Assembly: GCF_000219625.1 (NCBI RefSeq)
Contig: NC_018216.1
Coordinates: 3,224,001-3,288,000, forward strand
From: Zymoseptoria tritici IPO323
Taxonomy: Eukaryota > Ascomycota > Dothideomycetes > Mycosphaerellales > Mycosphaerellaceae
Length of the DNA stretch: 64,000 nt
Direction: 5' to 3'
Made by a program: the position numbers and the translations under genes. Positions 11,001 through 20,436 of the stretch are shown here, one piece after another. The notes below the pieces were generated by a model. It was not told the origin of the DNA. It made no database searches and was given only the letters and a program-made list of their open reading frames with translations. How positions within the stretch are numbered: the stretch's first letter is position 1; each line of letters starts with the position of its first letter.

Positions 11001-11581
11001 AGCCGGAACACTTCGACAACCTCGTCGGCGGCTGTCGTATCGCTTGTGGAGGCACTCTGCCGTGTGGTCACCATTGCACGCTCACCTGCCACCCATTCTC
11101 ACACGAGGATGTCAACTGCGAGCAGTGTCGGGAGACGCCCAAACCAATTGCCCACATTCCCAAGCTCGAACCAATTGCCAAAGTTCCCAAACTCGACAAA
11201 CGCACTGCTCCTGGTCCAGAAAGCTCCCCGTCCCGCTCCAGCGAGGCATCGTGGAACTCCTTTGCTGGCCAGGAGTCGACTCGTGTGGAGGGCTTGCAGA
11301 AGTTGTACGCACAGAGAGGTGACACCGCTGAGCCCAGTGCGAGTGATCTCTTGCTTGACTTGTCGGATGCCGTCAGTGGCAACGAGGAAGAGGCGGTGTC
11401 GGTCGGCATGGGTGTGTTGGCGCTGGACGGGGCTGGAGATGTTGACGATGGCGCGACCGTCGTGCACAAGGGTGGTCGGGTGAAGGTCAAGGAGATGTAT
11501 GGCGGCGCGAAAGGAAAGAACAAGGTCAAGCAAGAGAAGAAGAAAGTGGTCATGGGCGCGGAGGTGACCCTCCTCGACTGA
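8069..11581 (+). CDS. SF1 RNA helicase, Upf1-like, ZNFX1/Hrr1 type with NF-X1 zinc knuckle
   Basis: Intronless, 1,170 residues from the first in-frame ATG at 8069. The frame is open further upstream but has no ATG there. A His/Ser-rich N-terminus precedes a two-lobed helicase core. Walker A is GPPGTGKT at residue 358. QTNHAIDQLL is motif Ia-like. The Walker B equivalent is IILIEEAAE near 680. LVGDHKQLRP lies near 702, DSYQGEENEILLLSLARS near 868 and VALSRAQ near 900. A Cys/His motif, CGHHCTLTCHPFSHEDVNCEQC, lies near residues 1000-1022, as in NF-X1-type zinc fingers. A charged, Lys-rich tail follows. Relatives include ZNFX1 and fission yeast Hrr1, which work with RNAi machinery and heterochromatin. 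RNA unwinding or remodelling is the expected activity; the RNAi link is inference from the family. Confidence 0.85.
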   Translation: MNEHLSERFSRSRHPQRSDRHQGADQAHVLILPPKLNLKVRTYFDNAPPGDDDDENEWTSRPEIPSAKELLGSHANGHHGHHSHHGSGSNSSATSSLPKRITPNNVPIGPFANKYDYLGVQYNLLREDTIRQICEYIAAVRDKPSALEAAFDGKIGIYEKVHICAFTFAPRGIATRVTFSLARTGKRILWEQSKRLISGSLVVLTPADDMFQKKLIPAIVAARPLSGLLLNPPEIDLFFAPQEMELDPSVEYVMIEDNGGLYEGTRHTLTALQHMMHEPFPLSEHLISAKKEVGIAHDVAKAPRTDMTSVFVHSEDQDFENFDITKPWPLDQITSELDPSQLNALKRILIKRLAIVQGPPGTGKTHVSVQAVKIWLANRKPGDPPIVLACQTNHAIDQLLRHISEFEPEFVRLGGRSKDPDIKKRTLFNVRQSISQNAPAGCMFGAAKKKLKDLEKEIGILLAPLQPGKMPLDHRMMEELKLLTKSQADSLEAGARSWVMDSKTTPAGQHSPWKVWLDDKLTAVPHKQKEEDLFGFDYEAVDLEFEQLKEMEAEAVTKDEDEIEALNGITLYIADNFTCRKTTGMDATAKDSLKQKDMWKIPEAKRGAVYRYLQRELKKLLRDAFRIKAESYQAEAKKRQIGGWEKDEMILKEQSIIGMTTTGFSKYRPIIAALGVKIILIEEAAETLEAPVTVACIPSLQQLVLVGDHKQLRPHTHVKDHEDAPHFLNISLFERMANNGVEFSTLVKQRRMIPEVRRLLCPIYGSVIKDHPSVADKDNRPDVQGMGGVNSFFFTHGWVEQRDDQMSCINPAEADMIVKFVEYLVYQGIDTMSITVLCFYNGQRKKILSSLRSNVALNGRHFKVVTVDSYQGEENEILLLSLARSNQNGQMGFLNVENRICVALSRAQRGFYIFGNGKLLFQAEAKYTEKQKTWSDVIYIMSGKTGKPKEIPTIEPNRLGIELPLRCRNHGTVIRVSEPEHFDNLVGGCRIACGGTLPCGHHCTLTCHPFSHEDVNCEQCRETPKPIAHIPKLEPIAKVPKLDKRTAPGPESSPSRSSEASWNSFAGQESTRVEGLQKLYAQRGDTAEPSASDLLLDLSDAVSGNEEEAVSVGMGVLALDGAGDVDDGATVVHKGGRVKVKEMYGGAKGKNKVKQEKKKVVMGAEVTLLD

Positions 11582-12115
11582 AGCAACCTTCTCTTCGGAA
11601 TGGCCCAGCGATCAAGGCGTCAAGTCTCTCGTTGTTGCTCTGGCTGCAGTGGCTGAGACGGAGATGGAAAGAGACGGTCGTATCGTGTTGCTACACTGCT
11701 CTTCGTTGCGTCCTTCTTCAATAGGCTGTTCTCAGACTGCATCGTTCATAGAAGACATACAACAATTCACGAAGATTATACATCGCTGTGCCATGTCTTT
11801 GCGGATGTGAAGACCGTGTTCCTGGTCCTTTGTGCGCATTGCAACGCTTTCCATGCAAGCCGGCGATGTCGCGATTGGTCTCTTCAAGGTTGCGATACGA
11901 GGGTCATCGCGTGATCACAACGAGATGAGGAGACAGGGAGGAGAAGAACTTTATCTCACGATCCTCGCCCACATGCCATCTCCACGTGAAGGAATAACAA
12001 AGACGACTTCAAGAAGAGAAGACGAAGACGAGAAGAAATATAAGTTAAGTAAACGAATTGTTCATTCCAGCGCAAACCCCAAAATACCGAAAGATAAGAG
12101 ACAAAAAAGGTATCA

Positions 12116-12154
<39 letters not shown>

Positions 12155-12409
12155 CACGAAAAAACACCCTTGCATAGATTTGCATCTGCGTACATGCACC
12201 ACCCATATCACATCATATGTCAGCACAAGCATGATATGTAACTGTAAACCTTTCTTCTTTCCCTGTTCTTTGTCTTCTGTCTTCCTCACAACACCTCCCC
12301 AAGTGCGCTACTTCTGGACTTTGTCTGTCATTGCCTCGTCACATATTCATTCCCCTCCTCAACGACATCGAGTCGGTCGAGAAAGAAGAAGATGGTGGAA
12401 TGGAATGCT
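11582..12409. other. Intergenic, convergent 3' ends
   Basis: About 830 bp between the convergent helicase and DUF1996 genes. The only distinctive element is a dinucleotide microsatellite near 12121. I see no gene. Confidence 0.5.
12121..12151. repeat. (TC)15 microsatellite
   Basis: Fifteen uninterrupted TC units plus one T. It lies in the probable 3' flank of the DUF1996 gene, 260 bp beyond its stop. It should be length-variable between strains. Confidence 0.95.
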
Positions 12410-13888
12410 TTACAATGACCGAGCGTGCGCACGGTGCTTCTCCATGTGCTCGTGACGCTTGTACGCCGGAGCAGCACCGCCAGCAGCAGGAGCCTGGTAC
12501 GTCGGAGGAGCCTGGTAGGTTGGTGCGGTCGGCGCAGCGCCGCCGGCGGCTCCCGTGACGGTCACGACTTCGGTCACCCACACGATGGAACCGTCGCTGT
12601 TCTCTTGAACTGCTGAAGCAGCGGGAGCCTGGTAGACGGGCGCGACGGCTTGGCTGACGGCCGCAACAGCCTGGCTGACGACCGCTGCTGGAGAACCGGA
12701 GCCGGAGTGGTAGGATGGAGGAGACGATCCAGAGCCGGAAGAAGCGTGGCCGGAGCCGGCTTTCGGGCACTCGGCGGTGCACACGCCCAGAGGCGCGACG
12801 GCCATCTTCGGTGCGGGGTCGGTGTCGACGATGGGGTTGCAGCCGGGGAGGTACTGGCCGGGAGTGTCGACTTCTTCCTTGAAGGTGCCGGTTTGCTTGC
12901 ACTGGGTGGCGTCGGGGCCGGCGGCGAAGGTGGGGCAGGTCCCGATGTCGTGGTTGCCGTATTCGCCTTGAGGGCAGGTCTTGAAGAGTTCGGGGATGGC
13001 GCCGGATTTCCAGCCGCTGTGAGGGAAAGAGGTGGTTAGTATTGAGGTGATGAGGAGGGTGAGGAGATGGGATACAACATACTTGAAGAAATCGGCGTGC
13101 CAACCGCAGCCGGTCTTGTCACCGTGGGAGAGGACAAACGAGCCCGGGATGGTCTTGTCCTGCACACTCTTCAAGTCGAAGATGTTCTCGGAGAAGATGT
13201 GCGGGATGCGGATGGGGTGGGAAGCCGGGCAAGGGCCGTTCTCGCAGTCACCGTCAGGGTACGAGTAGTGCGCATCCGGGTCCTTCTCGTCAAAGTCCTT
13301 GCCGTTCCAGCAGTGTGGGAAGTTGATCCTGACCTGGAAGCCGGGAATGGTATCGCAGGACTCGAAGTTCTGAGGGAACTGCCCGTTCTCGCCGGTGATG
13401 GTGCCGGAGGGCTGGTAGCACTGCCACACGTGGATGCCGTCCGTCTTGGGCGCGCGCTGGGTTGGGAAACCGGCCAGAGCGCGGTAGCCCTTGGGGAACT
13501 CGAAGGGCTCGTTGAGCTTGTCCGCCGCATTTCCCGTGTCGCGGTAGTACAACTTGTGCGACTGAATCGGCACACGGACGTATCCTGAACCATCCTTGGC
13601 CTCCATGTACAGCGACGGGTGCCAGTAGACGGACATGTCGGCGGTGTTTTGCTTGCCCTGGGCAGAACCCACGTTGGTGCAGCCGGAGTCCTGGAGCGTG
13701 TCGTAGGTCATGTCGGGCTTGAGGCCGTCGGCGCCAAAGACTTGGTGCACGTGGGCGGAGATGTTGCCCCAGTTGACGATGGGGTCGACACGCTCGACGA
13801 CGGCGTCGTCACCGCCGGTGGTGTACATGACGAATTGGTTGGCCGCGGCGGCCGAGGCCATGGCGGCGATGATGGTTGATCGGACCAT
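12410..13888 (-). CDS. Secreted DUF1996-domain protein
   Basis: Two exons, 13888-13083 and 13016-12410, with a 66 bp intron (GTATGT...CACAG). The splice restores HADFFNGWKSG and gives 470 residues. The N-terminus MVRSTIIAAMASAAAANQF looks like a signal peptide. The DUF1996 domain spans about 25-340, with landmarks VDPIVNWGNISAHVHQVFG, SVYWHPSLY, FPHCWNGKD, SHPIRIPHIF and GCGWHADFFNGW. The tail after about 370 is rich in Ala, Ser, Gly, Pro and Val, with YQAP repeats, and ends in a His/Arg-rich stretch with no obvious GPI signal. DUF1996 proteins are common secreted fungal proteins, often with WSC or cellulose-binding modules; the biochemical role is unknown. It may be cell-wall associated through its low-complexity tail. 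Confidence 0.9.
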   Translation of the reverse strand: MVRSTIIAAMASAAAANQFVMYTTGGDDAVVERVDPIVNWGNISAHVHQVFGADGLKPDMTYDTLQDSGCTNVGSAQGKQNTADMSVYWHPSLYMEAKDGSGYVRVPIQSHKLYYRDTGNAADKLNEPFEFPKGYRALAGFPTQRAPKTDGIHVWQCYQPSGTITGENGQFPQNFESCDTIPGFQVRINFPHCWNGKDFDEKDPDAHYSYPDGDCENGPCPASHPIRIPHIFSENIFDLKSVQDKTIPGSFVLSHGDKTGCGWHADFFKYVVSHLLTLLITSILTTSFPHSGWKSGAIPELFKTCPQGEYGNHDIGTCPTFAAGPDATQCKQTGTFKEEVDTPGQYLPGCNPIVDTDPAPKMAVAPLGVCTAECPKAGSGHASSGSGSSPPSYHSGSGSPAAVVSQAVAAVSQAVAPVYQAPAASAVQENSDGSIVWVTEVVTVTGAAGGAAPTAPTYQAPPTYQAPAAGGAAPAYKRHEHMEKHRAHARSL

Positions 13889-15860
13889 TGTTGCGTTGGT
13901 ATGTGGATGTTTGGTGGTTTGGTGTGGTGTGAGGTCGGCTGTTTAGATGATAACCTCGTCAAGACACTGCCTTCGGATTCACAAAAGAATGACTGAGTTG
14001 AATGACCAAGGGAGTGTGGTAGCGCAAACACGCCGAGCGAACAGTGAATACGAGAGGGCGGTGGTGAGGTTGGATGGTAGGGAGCGAGAGAGGGGACGCG
14101 CGCGACGGGGCAAGGCGATGGGTTTAAACGGGAATGGAAAAGGAGGGAAATGGGCTCACTGGCTAGGGAAACACTGAGTGGATCCCGCAGAGGTGATCAA
14201 AATACACGCCCACCCACACACGGAACATGAAAGGCGTGAGCCATGGCGCGGACTCCAGCCGCTTGACTTAGAGTCGACTAGGTTCATCGTAGTGCCGCCC
14301 GTTTCGAAATTCCGACCGCGCGCCAACAGATCTTGGCCACGAGTCTTGTGTTCCTGCTTCCGCTTGCTGCAGGTACAGAAGTATTTATTCGTAATATGCA
14401 GGACCAGGACCGACCTCCTGGTCCACTTTGCATGTTTTTCTTTTTCCCTCGAATTGTTCGCTTCGTCTCGTGCGGCCAACGTGGTCGAATGGGAGCACGA
14501 CGATGGTATTGACCAGGACTGCACGCGGTGGAGTACTGAATCTCTCTTCGCCCCAGCTGAGACTTTGCCCAATTCGGGTGAGCAGGATCGATGACCAGCA
14601 TCTGCTGCAGCACGGGCGAGTTGGTTGGGTTGTGACTGGGATCGGATCGGAATTTTCGTCACATTGCCTGCACAAAGTCTGACAGTCATCATCTCACATC
14701 TCAGCCTCGGGTTTGCTGTGGTGTATATGACAATCGTCGCAGCAAACCAGTGACATCTCACGATGACGAGGATGGGCGAATGACTGGTCTGCAGTCCGTC
14801 GCCGCCACGAAATCATGCCTCATCACACGAAAAACGAATTGCTTGCGTCTAGTTTCAGGCCGTAAGATTGAACGGCGAGTCGTCATCCATCCAGAAGAGA
14901 GGGCGCCGGACCAGACCCAGCTGCAATTTCGTTGTCGGAGAGATTCCCAAGATTCGTGGCGCAGAGCTAGAGAACCGTTCTTGGACAATGTCTTTATTAT
15001 CATTCGTCGCATATAGCTCATCCTCCCCTGCCAAGAGGATACAAGCAATAAACCTGAGACGATGGCCATGCGGCTTGCGCGTAGCCGAGAAGTCTCGGAG
15101 GTAGCGCGGGAGGATTCTCGTGGGCGGCTGCGTGTATAACCTCTCATCAGCCTCGTCGTTGGATGAGGAGTCTTGAGTGGTAGAGAAGCGCTTGTCGATT
15201 CCGCCTGTCATCGTCTGAATGCGTTCAAGGTCTGAAGTAGTCCTCGACTCTGCGAATGTGCTGTGTACGAAGGAGGAAGAGACACGACGAAGGAAGCTCC
15301 ACCTTCTTGGAAGAGATTAGGGCACGGGCTCGGCGGCTGATCTGAATCTCCTCAGGGGGTTTTGCTTTCGATCTTGCTTCGATGGCGCCGATGCGTATTG
15401 AAATCTCTCCCGGCCTGGCGGGGTGATCCTTGAGCTCTGCATCTGCTCACGTGCCTTGGGTTGTTCTCGTCTTCCAGGTTCTGCTGTGCGCATCATTAAA
15501 TTCTATTTCTGCAAAAATGCTACTTCTGGCCTGGGACATGTCTGGACCGTGTCGTGGTGGAAACGGAATGAACGATGTCTTGTTTGGACCGAGACGGTTG
15601 TCAAACTCGCCGGACATGTCATCAATGAGATCATTTGATGGGATCGGAAAGACCTATGTGAGTCTCAATCGACAGCTGTTTGGCAGATTTGAGTATTCTA
15701 GCTTCAGGATCATGATTGATTATTCCAGGCTGTATCGCCGTACTGACATGTCATTGTCCGCCGGTATGTGTTTCGTGCCTGAGGCATATATTGCTTTGTC
15801 ACTTTTCCTGTATGGAGACCTTTACATACCTACGTGTTTAACTGTCCATCGACAGCTTCC
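13889..15860. other. Intergenic, no recognised gene
   Basis: About 2 kb between the divergently placed DUF1996 gene and the APH-like gene. Frames of 100-200 codons occur on both strands, but none has recognisable composition or motifs. I treat the stretch as promoter and unassigned sequence. Confidence 0.45.
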
Positions 15861-16728
15861 ATGGAGAGTGTACTCAGTATACCATACTTCGCGCCTAACC
15901 CGCCCGTTCCACTTCCCACAGACGCGGAAATAGATGCGGGATCCGACATCTCCCTGGCTTACGGAGGTCGAAGAGTGGTCGAGGTGGGCTCTCAGTTTGT
16001 GGTCAAGTTCGGAGAGGGTGTCGATCTGATGGAAGGCGAGAACATGATTTTCGTTCAAGAGAAAACCGCAATGCCTCTTCCTCGAGTCTACGCCTTGTAT
16101 TCAAGGGCCAGCACGAATTACATCGTCATGGAACGTATTGCGGGCCAGACACTTTCGTCATTGTGGTCACAATTGCATGCCTCGGAGAAAGAGTCGATCG
16201 TTGAAATGTTGAGATCCTACTTCAGCGAGCTGCGGAATCTGCCTCCGCCCACCTATTACGGTTGCTTGGGCCGACGACGTCTGCTGGATGGTATCTTTTG
16301 GACCGTGGCACTGGAGGAGCCAGCAATCAATGGTCCCTTCGATTCGGAGGCGGCCTTCATCGAAGCACTGCCGTTGAAATACACCTACGATGGTCGATCA
16401 GGCTACCGCGCCGATTACTACCGCCAGACTCTTCCACAGGTTTTACGAGGTCATTGCCCGACCATTCACCCATGGCGACTTCCAAAGGAAAAACATCATG
16501 GTTCAGCGCCTGGAAGGCGACTCGCAACATCCTCAACTTCCTTCGTGGCGCATCCATATCATCGACTGGGAAAAGTCTGGCTGGTATCCCACGTATTGGG
16601 ATCACGCCATGGCTTCTTGTGCGCTACGATGGGACGATGACTGGTGCCTCTGGGTCCAGAAGGCGCTCGATCCCTACCCTTCTGAAGCTGCCTGGCTACA
16701 AATCATCCGCCCAGAGCTCTGGTCTTGA
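15861..16728 (+). pseudogene. Aminoglycoside-phosphotransferase (APH)-like kinase, one frameshift
   Basis: The N-terminal part begins MESVLSIPYFAPNPPVP (ATG at 15861; another in-frame ATG lies at 15834), as in the large fungal APH/choline-kinase-like family. ATP-site features are visible (QFVVKFGEG, YIVMERIAGQTLSSLW). The frame runs normally through LPQVLRGHCPT and then shifts. The catalytic segment FTHGDFQRKNIMV (HGD...N) and the metal-binding segment IHIIDWEKSGWYP are in a different frame. The switch is equivalent to one extra base near 16464. The second frame continues to a normal family-like end (EAAWLQIIRPELWS, stop 16726-16728). No intron can bridge the short gap. Either the gene is recently disabled or there is a base error. 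Intact members phosphorylate small molecules; the substrate is unknown. Confidence 0.75.
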
Positions 16729-17414
16729 GGCTATTTTGACGAGTCGACAGGAGCTCTCAGAAGTGCCCCCATCCATGCTTCAGGGTATCCGCCTGTGTCA
16801 GCCGTCCCGACCCTCATTTTCGACGAGGGTACGTTGCGGGCGCTAGGGAACGTGATTCGTCTGACATTCTGTACCCCTCGTCACACTGTATCTGCAGAAC
16901 AACAGAGTCGGTTGTTGTCCGCGACACATGACCTACTGTCCAATAAAATGAAACGCAGCGCCTGCGAGAGACATGGCGTTGAGGTCAGGCTCAGCCTCTG
17001 ATTTCCGACGCAGAGCGCTTGGCTTTTCGGCGTATCACCAGCGCTCCCAGCGCGAGTGGGCAACAGAACACGGAGCCTTGTCCTCACACGCTTGCCTCAC
17101 TGGCCCGAACGGGGGTTGTGAGTTACCATCATGCAAATGCGAATCGCCCCCATGTAGATCCTCGTCGAAGACTCAGCGGCTAACGCTCGCCATGGCATAA
17201 AGACTCTTACGCCAGGCCGTTCATTACTTCGAAATCCAGTCCATCACCACATCGCTCCACCGAAGAGGAACAAAGTCCATTCACCTGTATCGAGGATCGA
17301 GACATACATTGAAGAACTTGAGCGGTTTCAACAAATCCATCCATTCGTATGCAACTCCACATGTTAGCATTTGCACTCCGTTGCTGATGACGACGAAGCA
17401 ATGCACAGAACGCC
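16729..17414. other. Intergenic, no recognised gene
   Basis: About 690 bp between two frameshifted plus-strand genes. I see no coding signal or repeat worth naming. Confidence 0.4.
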
Positions 17415-17818
17415 ATGTCATACAAGGTCTACCGCGTCGCCTATGCGGGTATGCCGCGTGACCACCATGCGATTAACGTGGAGCAGAACGATGATGAGTC
17501 CGGCTGGCTCTTCCAGGTCACAGGCGACATCCAGAACGGGATGAGTCACGACGACAAAGCGACAAAGCGGCAAAGAAGCCGGACGAGTCGGCTAGCTACC
17601 AGGGCAAAGACTTCCTTGGGAAAGTCACGGTTGCCAACTTTGACCAGATCAAAGGCATATGCTGCTCCATTGCGCCCCCCAAGAAGCAGTTCGACTCGAA
17701 TCCCATTCTTCCGATCCTGCCTGGCTACCGCAAAGAGGAAAAAAAAAGACACAAAACATACAACACTACGGATTCCCCAATTGTCACCAACTTGAGTACT
17801 AGTGTAGCGATTAGATGA
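17415..17818 (+). pseudogene. Small conserved fungal protein (MSYKVYR type), frameshifted and truncated
   Basis: The frame starts MSYKVYRVAYAGMPRDHHAI and runs to DDKAT near 17564. The reading that resembles this fungal family then continues in another frame as KKPDESASYQGKDFLGKV and IAPPKKQFD, to a stop at 17816-17818. The break sits in an imperfect 8 bp repeat (CGACAAAG/CGGCAAAG, about 17560-17575), consistent with slippage. As I recall the family, members continue after the PPKKQF motif into a Cys/Trp-containing end (RRCQEW-like). That part is missing here and is replaced by a Lys-rich stretch. So there are two lesions: an internal frameshift and loss of the C-terminus. Intact relatives are about 120-130 residues and uncharacterised. 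The family assignment is from memory. Confidence 0.6.
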
Positions 17819-18129
17819 TTATCATGGCTGATCGGACGGGAAGCCGATTTTTCATCTATCTGTGGTCGTATGTGCGGGAATACAAAACTTTTGTCAATAT
17901 ATACTCCATCTCGACAGGCTCTACACAACTACGACGGCTTCAATATGACATAGACCCAGCACCGATGCTCTCTATCTGGCGGCGACGCATGTGAATTGCG
18001 ACTGTCCATCAACACATTATCCCACACTGCGCTTGTCGATTTGCCCACAACCTGTTATGCCAGGCGACATGCACGAGCACGCCGATTTGTTGCGCACACC
18101 CAGGGTGTCAATCGGTCCCAGCGCACTGC

Positions 18130-18525
18130 TCACGCGTTTCCGGTTGCATCGTCCACTCCCCCCATGCAAGCCCAAGCTCCAGCAGGATTGTCCCGGCAAT
18201 AGTCATATGATCCATCGCGAGTGTACAGCCAATGACCGAGCCAAAACCTCCTCACGTTGAAGGGCCCATCACACTTAGGTCGATGTTCGGTTCCGGCGTT
18301 GGAGATTTGGACCTACCGGTTGCTGTTAGTCAGGGGACAAGTTGGAGGTGAAGGTGGCCTGTCAGAACGTACGCAAAACTTTGCGGTTTTGCCGGGGGCT
18401 CCGCAGCGGTCGTCGGCAATGCCGTTTGGGTATTCGAGGCCGGCGTCGTTGCAGCCCCAGTGGTCGGCGTGGACTTGTTGGAGGAGAGGAGCCAGCACGG
18501 CGATGAATGCCATGGAGAGCTTCAT
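18130..18525 (-). CDS. Small secreted cysteine-rich protein (effector-like)
   Basis: Two exons, 18525-18373 and 18312-18130, with a 60 bp intron (GTACGT...CGGTAG), encode 111 residues. The start MKLSMAFIAVLAPLLQQVHA is a clear signal peptide, and an upstream in-frame ATG would only bury it. The mature part is about 90 residues with six cysteines (25, 41, 51, 65, 90, 100), enough for three disulfides. It is rich in Gly, Asp, Asn and Trp. Using the nearer AG (CTAACAG) would bring an early stop, so the CGGTAG acceptor is preferred. I recognise no family. Size, secretion signal and even cysteine number fit fungal effector-like or antimicrobial small secreted proteins. A TATA-like CATAAAG lies on the minus strand about 160 bp upstream of the ATG. 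The neighbours are a decayed gene and a long gene-poor stretch. Confidence 0.75.
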
Positions 18526-20436
18526 GGTGGCTTTGGTGTGGGTTGTGGGCTGCTTGGGTGTAGCAGTAGGATGGATCAACGTGGATGAGGATGGAACAAT
18601 GTGGATGATCGAATTTGTTCTTTCTTCGAGAGGAGGACGTGTGTGTGTGCAAGAGGAAGATGAATCGAGAGCAGATGCCGACCTTTATGGGCACGATCAT
18701 AGAAATCTATGCGCAATGGCGTGATATTGTACGAAAGCCCAAGGCATCTAGACTTCCGAGCATCGTACCATCTCGACCTTTGAACCATGTCGACCGTCGA
18801 GCCATGGCCACTATCGCACCACGTCCATCTTGTAACAATGCATCAGGCGACCGGTTGTCTCCTGGCCGAGGACTTTTCCACCAATGTACGCGTCGCACTT
18901 ATTACGAGGATGACCATTGACCGAAGGGTGTCCAGAAAGCAAAAAGTTTGATCTGACCGGGACCACCGTGTAGTCGAATCAAAGGACATCGTTGGCCTGA
19001 TCGCACTGGTGGAAGAACCCCCACCCAATTTCGTACACAGGCCATGGCCCATGAGCTCTAGCTCTTGCTTGAACGGACCCCCTCCGCGAGCATGATCTCG
19101 GCTGTAATTCCGAGTGACCAGTGGTTCCAGGAGCAGTGAGGTGAAGTGCTCATCCTCTCGAGCCGCCGTGGCTTCCTTCGTCCGATCAAGCGCCGAATGC
19201 GGTCTTGACACTTCGTACCGTCTGTTAACGATTGTCGGCATCTGGTGAGTACAGCGTGTTGACGCATGGGAGTAGCCACCGCTCAACCCTTGTCTAAGGT
19301 TAAGTTGCCTGTATACAAGGGATCAGACCAATCGAGTGATCCGAGTCCCTGCCGTACCCTTGGCCTTGCAAGGAGTGGTGACTACTCCGATGTGCCAACC
19401 CGCTGGATGTGATGAGTAGGTGTCTCAGGAGCCGCGTTGGACCCTCATGATCCTGGACGGGCCTGGACCGACAACACGTGGATGTGAGATTGGAACAGGG
19501 CCGTGCAATGCCGGGATTGTAGACTGGCTTTGCATGGCTTTGCATCTGAACAACATTCTGTGCATTCTCCGCCAGCGGCGACTCGTAACGGTGATTCTGG
19601 TAGAGCGACATTCGCGGCGCTGCCCAGCTTGCGCATGATCGGTGTCGCTGTGCGCTTCCATTGTCAAAAGGATGGATTCGCCAAACCGAAGTCTGGCTGA
19701 CGTTCATAGTCATGCCTTGTGGGACCGTCACCGCTCATCATTTCCGGATGTCAAACCCAGCACGGTCTTGAACAGCAGCCTTGATCATGGTCCAAGCAGA
19801 CTCCCAGGGCATGCTTGTTCGGCGTTCCAAATTCTGATTACCCTGTCGACCAGGGCCAGGTCATCACCCTTGAGATGAGATAGATTACTATAATGCTAGC
19901 CTTGAGTTATAGTACCAATCACCGCGGCTTTCACTACAATTGTCATACCGTAAATAAAAGCCCCAAACAGGTGTTAATTGCGTTGCAGTATGTATGGCCC
20001 GCGAGGTTGTACGACATTCATCAGCGTGACTGACATGGTTCGTCGTCGTCGTCATCATCATCATCGAACGTTGTCGTTGAGCTGGCCTGCAACGGCCGTT
20101 GGGAATGAGACGTTGATCAACAAACCGTTTTTCGGGCTTCACCGATGATGAGTTGCAAATGCGCACGTTGATCGAGTTTTGGCTGGGTCCCGGCCTCGAC
20201 ATGACCTAGATCAGATGGTAGAGGGCAAATATGCCATGAAAGAGTCGGGGGAGCGGACATGTTGACTGGGCGACGTGGGACCGCTCTTCGACTGCTGAAA
20301 AGCATGCCTGATGCCGAAGCTGAGACCGCTGCGTTCTGTCGTGATCATAGTGTTCTATAAGAGCTGAGTCGAGTGTTCTGTGTCGAAATTCCTGTCATCA
20401 TCTTCATCAGCATATAGACCACAACCCAGCCCTCTC
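18526..20436. other. Intergenic, no recognised gene
   Basis: About 1.9 kb between the promoter side of the small secreted protein and the 3' end of the Zn2Cys6 gene. It holds short frames only, and a short imperfect GTC/ATC trinucleotide run at about 20043-20066. Confidence 0.45.

Noticed and set aside
13067..13588. Long plus-strand frame opposite the DUF1996 gene
   Set aside because: Reverse-complement shadow of a GC-rich coding exon whose splicing and domain are clear on the minus strand.
14240..14330. GC-rich inverted ends around TTTCGAAA, resembling a tRNA acceptor and T-arm
   Set aside because: The stem is offset by extra bases, the anticodon region gives no 7-base loop, and box A is missing.
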